Both the position numbers and the translations under genes were made by a program. Source: Beroe forskalii (taxonomy: Eukaryota > Ctenophora > Nuda > Beroida > Beroidae). Taken from it: 64,000 nucleotides of DNA. A model generated the notes under the pieces. That model was given only the letters and a program-made list of their open reading frames with translations, ran no database searches and was not told where the DNA came from. The stretch is from positions 62,001 through 126,000 of the forward strand of contig WFMF01000423.1 of NCBI GenBank assembly GCA_011033025.1, read 5' to 3'. Positions 1-10,900 of this stretch are shown piece by piece (within the stretch, counting starts at the first letter, position 1; the number at the start of each line of letters is the position of its first letter).

Positions 1-1378
1 GAACAAGCAATGCCTCTTTCCCATAACTTCTTTCTTCCCCAACTTGTGCACTATCTTCATCAAAACTTTTGGGAGTCATCTGGTCTAACTTGAGCATCAA
101 ACTAGAGGCTGCAACAGCAACTTATAGTTGTAAGCAAACTTTTTCCCACATAAGTTAGCTTAAATTCAATTAAATAGTAATAACCAAATCTTGCAGATTG
201 ATGTCTTGAAGAAATACTTCTTAATTCTGTACATTTTGTGAATAACTGAACAGAGCTTTAATAACAATAATAATTAGAGATTTTGTCACATGAAAACTCA
301 TGTAAATCTCTCTACCCTGTCAATCACTACAGAGTAGCGACAGTTTCTCAGTTTCATTTAAAAACCCACAAGGACGACAATTATGCTATGTTGGTTGTCA
401 TAATCATTAGGTAATATTGGCAATGTTGGACCTATGGAGTATGGAATCAAGACCACCATCAAAATGTTGGAACATGTCCTGGCCATCCTGGCCATCCTGG
501 CCAACTCATCATCATATCCTGGCCAACTCATCATCATATCTTAAATGTGTGTTTTCGAAGATATGGGGGTGAACCCCCTCTTAAATGCTTCAAATAACTA
601 ATATTGAAGCAAATAAAATAAAATAATAAAATAAATGGTTTTGATGAGCAAATCAACACTGTGCTACCTTCAAACTTCCACTTTTTACTGGATCTTCCAG
701 CCACTAATAAGATATTGAAAATTAAAATTATATCAAGATAACAAAATCTGCAATAATAATAAGGAGTGTTAACCAGAATAAATAATTAATGTAAATGCAA
801 AGATTTCTTCAAAGCTTCAAAATATTAATCTGCAAGTTAATAATTAACCTGAATAATAGTAAAATTTAAAATAATAAAATTATGGGGGGAATGTCACTGT
901 CCCAAATGTCCCAATTGTCCCTGTCCCACTTTACTCTTTTTGAGTTAGGAACTGTCATTTGAGACATTTGGGAAAACTGGGACATTTGGAACAATTGGGA
1001 CAAATAAAAAAGTGGAAAAAACTAATCCACTGGTCCTCTACTTCTCTTCACTAAGTGTTTTGCTTAATTTCTGTATTTGTTCTACAAAGAAGAGATTTCT
1101 TGATGCTTGGAGTACAAACAAAGACCAAAGAGCAAGTTTCAGTTTCATTCAGGCAGTTGGTGAGTTGGTCACTGCACTTGATGGTGCTATTAATACCCTG
1201 GTAGGTACATTACCTTAAGGGATCATGTTGGTGTTCAAATATGGAGTTGGAAAAAAGTCTTGCAGATTGATGTCTTGAAGTTAGATTTTTTTAATTCAAA
1301 TAGGAAAAACTAATTGATTTTTAAATTGATGCCTGTTTTCATCATTCAAAAAATTTCTGACTATCTCTGCCCGAAATT
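1..1378 (-). repeat. Left arm of inverted duplication containing CAD exon 1
   Basis: Positions 1-1378 are the reverse complement of 45036-45885. The first 115 bases, which include the CAD start codon and the first part of exon 1, appear identical by eye. The non-coding part is roughly 94% alike where I compared it. Position 1 corresponds to 45885, so the copy runs off the left edge. The left arm also carries a 277-bp insertion (1026-1302) and short internal duplications (the phrase CTGGCCA near 480-535). A second, divergent CAD-related gene may therefore begin left of this window. Confidence 0.85.
1026..1302 (+). mobile_element. Retroposed fragment with target-site duplication
   Basis: The fragment is absent from the other arm of the inverted repeat and is flanked by direct repeats GGAAAAA(A)CTAAT (1013-1025 and 1303-1314). 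Its 3' part (about 1205-1300) closely matches 46110-46209. Both contain a coding-like stretch reading [11 protein letters not shown] then KSCRLMS and a stop, followed by an AT-rich tail. In this copy the frame has a stop where the other has a Lys codon. It looks like a 5'-truncated reverse-transcribed copy of an unidentified transcript. Confidence 0.65.
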
Positions 1379-2062
1379 TTTGCTAAACACGTATATCCCT
1401 GTATGGCTCGCGCGGCGCGCTTCCCCAGCACAGGGAAGCGGTATCTCTCCCATGTAAACGGGGCTGAGTGACGTCACAGATCTAAAGGTCAATTTTTCTG
1501 TATCCTAAACCTAACTGTGACCCTAACCAAAACCCTAACCTTAATCTTTACCCTAAACCTAACAAATCCTGAACCTAACCAAAACCCTAACCCTATCCTT
1601 TAAAGCGCTAGATGCGCTTAATTATATTTTTCTGAGTGACGTCATTGTCATAGATAATGAAGGCTCGCGTTTACATGGGAGACGTACCAGGGAAGCGCGC
1701 GGTGTTAGAATGTTAGATTAAAGACAGGTGGTAAGCAATGATACACAATGCAATGGCTGATAGTCACAGTAAACTTGCTAAACACGTATATCCCTGTGTG
1801 GGATTGCGCGCGGCCGTAGGGAAGCGCGCGGCGCGTACACACACCTATGCGGGCTTAGGAAACAGTAAACCAATCTGAAATATAAGTATAAGACTATAAG
1901 TGTAATATAATAAAGAAGCAACCACATCAAATATCATAACATCATAATATCACTTATACTCTTATAATGGAATATCTTCAATATGAAATATAACATCCAA
2001 TATTCCTAAGCCCGCATAGGTGTGCATACGCGCTACCCTGGGGAAGCGCGCCGCGCAACGTA
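1374..2062. repeat. Cluster of GC-rich inverted-repeat elements
   Basis: The phrase GCTAAACACGTATATCCCTG occurs at about 1382 and 1776. The phrase CTCCCATGTAAACG (about 1447) is inverted at about 1670 (CGTTTACATGGGAG). CCTATGCGGGCTTAGGAA (about 1845) is inverted at about 2006. Runs of CGCGCGGCGCG mark the ends. Together these look like nested non-autonomous elements (MITEs) about 300 bp long in the upstream region of RFC1. No coding capacity was seen. Confidence 0.6.
1500..1604 (+). repeat. Degenerate CCCTAA (telomere-like) tract
   Basis: About a dozen CCTAA or CCCTAAC words lie in 105 bases, mixed with ACCAAAACC variants. It lies between the arms of the inverted repeat at 1440-1690, so it was probably carried in as the centre of a mobile element and is not a chromosome end. 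Confidence 0.55.
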
Positions 2063-3159
2063 TTGAAGCAGCCGTTGTTGCATTGGAACTTTAACTGCCA
2101 TGTTCTTTTTCATATCATATGTTGCAAAAAAAATAATAATGCTAAAATGCTGCTCACAAACACAACCATTTAAGTCTGATTTATCTCTGTTAATGAAATC
2201 TCTGTGTTGCTTGTGAAATCCTAAAACCTTACCTAATTTTTATGGAAACAAGAAAAATTTTATTTTTTACTCAAACAATTCACTCACGTATAGACATTAA
2301 TACACCATGTATTTGCTTCGTTAATTATAAATTGTAGTGTAATTATTAATTAATTATTTAATTACTTCCTTCACATATATCATGGATTTATGGATTAAAA
2401 GTTTTAGTAATATGTTCACGTCTTGTTTGTTAGCTTATCTAACCCTTGAAGTGCTAAAGCATGAGCTTAAATCTATTCTCCTGAGTGATAGATGTCATTG
2501 TCGTATTATATAATAAAGACTCTTGAGCCGGGACTCATCAACTCATAGCACCAGTCAAGTCAGGTGTTAGGTACTTATCTGAATTGCACTCTTCAATCAG
2601 TATTGGAAAATTTGAGTGTTCAGTTGGTGTAATGGTTTCTAGTCTGGCTCATAATACATGACTAGTGACTACTTTGAGAATTTGAGAATGCAATGACTAC
2701 TATAGGAGCCTAGCAGCTAGTTTTGTAACATTTTTGCAGCCTAGTAGCTTCTTTTGGAGTGAAATGTGCACAGTTTTTGCTCACTAATTGGTTTCTGGTA
2801 CAGTTTGGCTCCTTTATCAAAATTTGCAAGTTGAGATGATGTATAATTATTCTGGTGTAAAATAGCCGGATTTTATTTCGAATTTCTACGAATTCATTCT
2901 AATTTCAAATTCGACTTTTGGTACGTTGCTCTGAAGGCACAAATGGCTGAGAATGCCTCTTCCATACTCCCTGTATTATTCCACTGGGGTGGCTGATTAA
3001 GTCATGAACAATGTAATGGAAAGTTAACCGCAACTAAATAGTGTTTGATTTTATGTTTTCAAAATCAATTTTGAAACCAACTCTTTACCTCAGGCATGGT
3101 GTGTTTATGCTCTGAACTATTTAGACCAAGATAAAATACTTTTAAATTAACTTAAAGAA
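2063..3159. other. Upstream flank of RFC1, no gene seen
   Basis: This is an AT-rich stretch of about 1.1 kb before the RFC1 start. I see no long open frame, tRNA or clear repeat. It probably holds the RFC1 promoter and 5' UTR, but I can point to no TATA box or initiator with confidence. Confidence 0.4.
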
Positions 3160-4951
3160 ATGGATATCAGATCATTTTTTGGGAAGAAGACACCTGAACA
3201 GAAACCAGCCAGTAAATCTAATGTGGGTACCTATTATTTTATTACAGCTTAGTATCTATTGATTCATACTTATTTTAAGAATCTTATGACTGTCACATGC
3301 TCATGTCTTTCAACAATTGAATTTCAAAGGTACCCATTGTTGAATTTGAGAGGTATCCATACTACTATGGGCAAAACTGTTTCAGGAGAAACCTGCAAGG
3401 AAGAAACGTCTGGTAATATCTGATTCTGAAGATGATGAAATTGAAGAAATTCCTGTTGTTAAGTAAGCCAATAAGTCATCCATCTTTGTTCCATTATATT
3501 ATATGCATGATGTTCAACTATAAAGATCATAATTTCAAATTTCATCCTCTAATAGCATTCATTCTATCAATTCAAGGAAGCAGAGAGTTGATTCAAACAA
3601 GGATAAAACCAACACAAAGCCTCTTACTTCATCAACCAAGGATAAAGAGAAGGTGACAGCTGCTCCAGTTGACTTCTTTGGTTCATCTGCAGTAAAGAAG
3701 GACCATAAGCCAGTGTCAAAGAAAGTTGAAGTTAAGCAACGACCAGCCAGTAAAGATGATGGGTTTTCAGATGATGAGATGTTTGAAGATTCATCTTTCT
3801 TAGAAACCCTGCAACAACTGGACAGTAAAAAGCCAAAGGTAAAAGTAGTTTCTCTTTAATTCCTTTTATCATTCTGTTTATTTGACTTTTATGATTCTCA
3901 TTTTTCTCTCCCCACTGGCTTTTTATTTTACAAAAAAAGCATTGTAAGGCTTGTTAATGGACATGGTTTGGGAAGCTTAGAAATAGGATGTGTAAACCAC
4001 ATCTAGGTTTACAATAGAACAAGTGTTATTTCTGAAAAGTGCCCGGAAACTGCTTTATAATATCAGTCAGAAAATGTCCCTCTGTCTGCCCATCCCTTTG
4101 TCCCATGTCTGTCTATCCCTTTATCACATGAATTTCTTAACTATGATGAAACGTAAGTTCAATCATTTTCTAATTTGATGTGTACAAGACAACATACAGA
4201 ATACAGATCATGCTAAACCACCTATTTCTTGCGTATGGCACATAACCACACATCTATCCAGGAAAATATCACTCCTCCTAAAACGGGTGGAATATCTGAG
4301 AAGCTATCTTCGAAGAAAAAGGTAATGAGTTGGAAGGAGAAGCTTACAGAAAAGAATGCTAGCGGAGGGGACAGGAAACGTCACAGAGATGAGGAGGTGG
4401 GTGGGTGGGGAGACAAAAGTAGGTGAGAAGGTGGGGAGTGGGTGGGTTGGACTTGGTGGGGAGTGAGTCAGTAATAAGTGGGAGAATGGCATATCATTCA
4501 GTAGAAAGTTCCTTGAAGAGTTCCTTGGTCTTTTGTGACAATTGTAACATAATGCAAACAAGTTCTATGATGGGCAATCTGGAAGTCATTTTCCTGAAGT
4601 TCTATTACTTTTCACGACTTTTACACTTACTCTTCACAGGGTAGTTCTGTCACTTCGAAAACGAGGACTTCCAGTGCTCCAGACCCTGTAACCCCAAAAC
4701 ACAAGACCCCCACACGGAATGGCGGTCCCTCTGAGCCCTCTCCCTCGACCCCCAGAAGTGTGGCTACCGCCTCCGACATGACGACGCCAAAGTCTGGCAG
4801 AGTGAAAACCAGCAGTGAGTCGGTGGGAGATGTTACACCTAGTCAGAGCACTGACGTTACACCAAGTCAGAAGAAGAAGGGGAACTCGAGTTACTGGCAG
4901 TACAAGAACAGGGAGGGCCCCAAGAACTTGGGGAGCAAGGAAATACCTGAG
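3160..4951 (+). other. RFC1: RFC1 exons 1-5: PCNA-binding N-terminus and disordered linker
   Basis: Exons 1-5 encode about 258 residues. Exon 1 carries the PIP-like start MDIRSFFG, with the two aromatic residues that dock in PCNA in the family. Exon 2 has a basic stretch (KPARKKR) followed by an acidic SDSEDDEIEE, a likely nuclear signal and CK2-type site by analogy. Exon 3 contains a second DFFGS motif, like the DYFG motif of vertebrate RFC1. Exon 5 is rich in Ser, Thr and Pro and ends with YKNREGPKNLGSKEIPE, the conserved lead-in to the BRCT domain. Exon 1 uses a weak donor (GTGGGT) chosen because phase 0 is required by exon 2. Confidence 0.85.
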
Positions 4952-7900
4952 GTTTGGGAGAATTTTGATATTGTAATAATAACGGTAATAAATTTTTCAT
5001 GGAATATAAAATATGAATTTCATGAAGGGTGCAGTTAAGGTAAAATAAATCGTATACGTTGGTAAAATAGGACTGACTCAAGAAGTTCCAAAATCTGTTC
5101 GTCATTGATTCAATGTTCCTCATCATAGGAATGAAATAATAAAACCACAGTTTAATAACAATCTACATGCCCTCAGGGGCCCCCAACTGTCTGGAAGGTC
5201 TCACGTTCGTGATATCGGGGGTACTGGACAGCATTGAACGAGATGAAGCTGCCAACCTTATCAAGAAGTATGGGGGACGGGTCACTGTTGCTATCAGCAA
5301 GAAAACCAACTATTTGGTAAGATTTGTGTAACTGATTTCACTTAATGTCTCCTTAGCTCATGAACAGTAATGAAACGGTTTCATACTGTGTTGCAAGTTT
5401 AGCCTCAATTATGGGGGTTATTTTATAATTTACTTTATCAGATATTAACCCAGATGATATTGTAAGATAATTCTATTTAATTGAAATTTTGAAATAAAAA
5501 ATACATATCACGTATGTCGTATACTCGTATAGTTTGGGATAGTACCTACAATTCAAAGTTTTCTCATTGCCTTTAATCAGTTTTCTTTGCCTTTTATCAG
5601 TTTTCTTGTGCGCGTTAAATTAGCAGCTCGCTTATCAGTACATATAACTTGTTGCACGCACTCAGCACAGGCTACTGTACACGGCTGTGTACACTGTGTA
5701 TTGGATATGGAATTCTCTTTAAAGAATTTGTACGAAGTGGAGAATGAAGTCGAAGCAGTATTCAGTTCTACGTTCGGTACAAAGTGGGGAGAAGTCAACA
5801 AGACTACAGTGATGAAGTGTGATAAAGAAACTCTGTCAAGTTTGATACTATCAGCTGTCAAAGTTCTCGCGAGGAGCAAAGAAATTTTGCGATCAGCGGC
5901 AGTTCATGTTGAGCAGTTAAAGAAGGATCAGCAACAGGACCAGAAAACCTTGCTCAGACTGCAAGACGATCTGTCACAAAGCTGGAATGAACAGGTGGAA
6001 GCTGTGCGAAAGATGATGAAAAGTGATATAAGGAGCTTCAGCGACGTGGCTCGAAAAAGCCTGCTTTAGTGTTTTTTCAATTGTTTAATCGGCAGTAAAA
6101 GCTACTGGTCGTTATAAAATTTAGATTTTATGATGATTCGCCGTATCCTGTTCATGTCAGTCGATTACTGATTTGAATGAAATTATCGTATGCTATTGCG
6201 ACGAATGTGATTATACAGCCAAGATTTAGATTGCCTTTTGATGCGCTATGAAATTACCCTATTCAGTGGTTTTTGAACAATAGTTCAACTTACATTACTG
6301 AAACTCATTAACAACTTCTTACATAACTGGATTTCCCAGGTAAAAGGTGAAGGATGCGGAGAGAAGAAACTCGAGGTAGCCGAGAAGTTCGGCACTAAGC
6401 AGGTAGACGAAGATGGCTTGTTTGATTTGTTACGATCCAAGCCCGGCAAGAAGAGTGCTTACGATATCAAGGTTTGTGGCGAAAAACTTAAGTCTTAACG
6501 GTTCGCCGGTTCGGTGTTACTTATCAAGTTATAATTCATATTTAAGTTATAATTCATATTTAATTTCTCTGGGGAAATGGATTAGTTCTTCTATCTTTCA
6601 ACAAAAGTAAGTCATCTGTATCCGTGGAAAACTTTTAACCAATAAGAAATATGATAAATACTTTTGTCTTTTTTCTTTATAGTCGCTTAACTTGCACTTG
6701 TAGTCTGAAACCAAATGTACGACACAGTAACACTCATCACCTGGTCGAAATGATTTGGAAATTATTTTAATAGACAATAAATACAGATGAAATGTGATTA
6801 AACGTTTGTTTGAGAATACACGATTATTGGTCGAAATTCGACCAATAATCGTGTATATTCTTCAGTCCTGTCCATGTTTCAGTCCTGGTCCATGTTTGTC
6901 CATGTTAGGTAGGCCCGGCTGTCCCGTGACTGTCCTGACTTGGTCGATAGAATTGGGAAGTTATCCACTGTACTCTGACTCGTAGGAACGCTCTGAAACT
7001 GTTCACTGTGAGACAGTAGATGAAGAAATTAGCAATAACGTTGACAGACTCGACAGAACGTGCCACTCGGTGGAAACTAACTAAGGGCTTTGATTTCCAG
7101 GATCTCTTTCCAAAAATAGCCTCACCAATATCGTTAACACAATGCGGCAAAAACGCGATAGTGAAAATAGCTGCTGTAAGCACAACCGTCATAATACCCT
7201 GCCATTTCAACCCCCGGCGTGATTCTTTCGCTACTTTCCTGGCCACAGACAGAATCATCGCTGTGGCTACAACAATGATAAGGCCTACAATCAGCATTAG
7301 CGTCACACTAACTACCACATTTTCTACACGATGAAGAATTTTTCCCTCACTTGAGGTGAAATGGTACTTGCATGCATACTTTATGTAGTCAAAGCTGAAA
7401 AACAGTTCATCGTCTCTAACGAACAGCAGAAGAGAAGGCAAGGAGAGAGCTTGAGGGAGGAACCAGATGAAGGCGCAAGCCAGGTGAGCACGGGCCGCGG
7501 ACCAGTTGACTGATCTCAGAGGATACTTCAGGATCAGTAACTTGCTCACAGTCATACCACAGACAAGTAGACGTCCTGTCTGATACCCATGGTGATAGAG
7601 GAAAGGGTTGATGTGACAGAAAACAGGTCCAAATATCCAGTCGTTTGCGATGAGAGACACAGCGGTCGGGAATAGACGCGTCACCGAGATGAGGATGTTA
7701 CTCGCAGCTATGTGCTGGATAAACACAACTATCACTTCATGCAGTTTTATCGCTTTGTACTTGATGGAGGCGAGGAGGATTATCGAGTCTCCGATCAGAG
7801 ATGTGATGATGACGAAAAAGTACCAACCCGCCCAGATATAACGTATACCTTCGCTCTTTATAACCATATCCGGGTTACTGATGTTTGGATATGCCATGAC

Positions 7901-10900
7901 AAGCTTAAAAAACAAAGATTTACTTGAACTTTAACTCGCAAGTTGAAAGCAGGACGTCACAGTTACAAAATTATTTATAAGTAACTGCAGATCATAAGCA
8001 AAATATAGAAATATGACAAAGCACAAAGAGCAACGACTGTGGCCTTGTGACATAACTCCCATGAAACCTACGTTACCAAGGCATCAAATTTCTTCTGATA
8101 ACCATCGTTCATCGCCTACGTCTCTAAATGTGACAATATTTGTCCTTATTTCGCCACACATTCCATGTCGTGTAGATTTTTGCTGACTTAATACACTGAA
8201 AAAGCGCGGCAACAACGGGTTCACGTATTATATCGCCATTTGCTCTGGTCTGCATTCTGCAATTTAGCATCAATTGCCAATGCAAGTCCTCGGCAGTGTT
8301 GCCAGCCTTTTTGACAAAACTTAGCCTAGAATTTTCGAAAATTTAAGTGTCCTCATATTACAGGTTGAGAAGGAACATGCTGCTTCTCTGAAGGAATCCA
8401 GTAAACCAGCTGTCAAGCGTGAGGAAATCAAACCCAAAGAACCAAGTTCCTCTAACCATGTCATGCCGAAGAGCGGACAAAGCAGTCGCTCTGAAAGTAG
8501 CACTGCTAGCAGTAGCACTGCTGTAAAAAGCAGTGTAAAAAGCAGTGGAAGTAGCAGTAGTGTGGCAGTGAAACATGAAGTCAAAGGAACAGCCTCCCAA
8601 AAACCTGGTCAGTTACTAGTGGCAACGTCTTGTTTGTGGAATCAAACATTGCAAATATAGTTCTTGATTTCGACGACCAAGTACTTTAAAGCTTTTAAAT
8701 TTTGTGCCACTTTCACTTCCTATGTTCAGCTCACTTTTATTTACTATGGTTGAAACTTGAAGTATGTCTTTTAAGTATCTAGTTCTCCACTTATCTCTCC
8801 CAGGCTCCTCAGACCCATGGACTGAACGATACAGACCCACTAAAATCAAGGAAATAATCGGGCAGCAGGGAGATAAAAGCAGCATGAACAAGCTACTGCG
8901 ATGGCTCAAGGTGAGAAGTTGAGAAATATAAGCTTAGAATTCAATTAGTCAGGTCAAATCCTAATTTTTTCGTGGACAAATTCTACACCAAGCGATTTTG
9001 GTTGTTTTCTATGGTTTTTTGCATGAAAAATCGATCTAGAAACTTATCAGAACTTTCCAGCGTGGGGAAAGTGCCGAAAAATCGATTTTAAGTTGAGCGG
9101 CAGCCGAGCGACTTATGAAAATTCGTATCTCAGTCCAGGAAGGTCGTAGAGACTTCGTTTTGGGCGCAAAAGAATCGCAATGGCCATGTTTATATACGAC
9201 TTGTTGATAAACATATTCCCTAAAATGCTCACAAACCGAGTTATGGGCGAAAAACTGATTTTTGGGCCCCTGCAAGCCATCGCTGGGGCGATTTTTGTAA
9301 CCTGGTCCAGGAAGGTCATAGAGACTTCGTTTTGGGCGCAAACAAATCGGAATGACCATGTTTATATACGACGTGTTGATAAACATATGCCCTAAAATGC
9401 TCGCAAACCGAGTTATGGGCGAAAAACTGATTTTTGGGCCCCTGTGAGCCATCGCTGGGGCGATTTTGGTAACTTGTTCCAGGAAGGTCGTAGAGACTTT
9501 GTTTTGGGCGCAAACAAATCGGAATGACCATGTTTATATACAACTTGTTCATAAACGTATGCTCTAAAATGCTCACAAACCGAGTTATGGGCGAAAAACC
9601 GATTTTTTGGGCTTTTGCGAGCCATCACTAGGGCAATTTTGTAACTTGGTTCAAGAAGGTCGCAGAGACTTCGTTTTGGGCGCAAACGAATCGGAATGGT
9701 CATGTTTATCATAACTTGTCAATAAACGTATGCCCTAAAATGCTCACAAACTGAGTTGTGGGCAAAAAACCGATTTTTTGCAAGCCATTGCTAGGACGAA
9801 TTTTGTAACTTGATTTAGGAAGGTCATAGAGACTTCGTTTTGGGTGCAACGAATCGAAATGGCCATGTTTATTTATATACGACAAGTTCACAAACATATG
9901 CCCTAAAGCGCTCACAAACCAAGTCATCGGCGAAAAACCGATTTTTTGAGCCCTCATCCAAGCTATCACCGATCGCCAGGGCGATTTTTATAATTTGGTT
10001 CAAGAAATCAAGAAAGTCGTAGATACTTCGTTTTGGGCGTAAATGAATTACAATGTGCGTGGTTATATACGACTTGTTAAAAAATATCCTTTAAAATGCT
10101 CACAAACCGAGTAATGGGCAGAAAGAATTTGTTGGGCCCTCACAAACTTCTTGAGCAATTTTGTAACTTGGTCAAGGAAGATCGTAGAGTCTTCGTCTTA
10201 CTTCGTTTTGGGCTCAAACGAAACAGTGGTCTCCAACCTAACAGCCTTACGTCAAAGGTCCTTCACAAGTAACAACAGTACTGTAATCTTGTAATTGTGT
10301 GAGTCTGAAATATCTTGATCCCAAATTTGTGAAAAGTTCACTAACGTAACCTTCCTAAATCGGGAGATTCATTAAAAAAACTGACACACCATCAGCCACA
10401 AAAGTAAAAGCATATTGCTGCCAAACCTACTATCGGTTTCAAAAATACCATTTCAATCTGTTTGTGCCCAAAATTAAGTCTATACGACCTTAGACCTTCC
10501 TGGAGCAAGTTACAAAAATTTCTCTAGCAATCACTTGCAGGTGCCCAAGAAATCGGTTTCTAGCCCATAACTTAATAACTGAGCATTCAGTGAGTTTATT
10601 GTTCATTGACAAGTTTATTAAAACAATCGTATATCTATAATGTCTAATTCTTTGCGCCCAAAACAAAGTCTCTACGACCTACCTGAACCAAGTTAAGTTA
10701 AAAAATCGCTTCAGCTTGTGAGGGCACCAAAAATCGGTCGGTTTTACAACTAAAAAGCGGCTTGTGAGCATTTTATGGCATATGAATATAAACAAGTCGT
10801 ATATATTAGAATGCCCATTGCAAATCGTTTGCACCCAAAACGGTACGAAGTCTCCAGCACCTTCCTGAATCAAGTTACAAAAATCGTCCTAGCAATGGCT

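Noticed and set aside
1500-1604. A true telomere or chromosome end
   Set aside because: Repeats are degenerate, short and inside a mobile-element-like inverted repeat.
4322-4426. Extension of RFC1 exon 4 past the donor (VMSWKEKLTEKNASGG)
   Set aside because: The frame is open but the GT at 4322 joins exon 5 in phase; could be an alternative donor before GTGGGT, but there is no conservation to support it.
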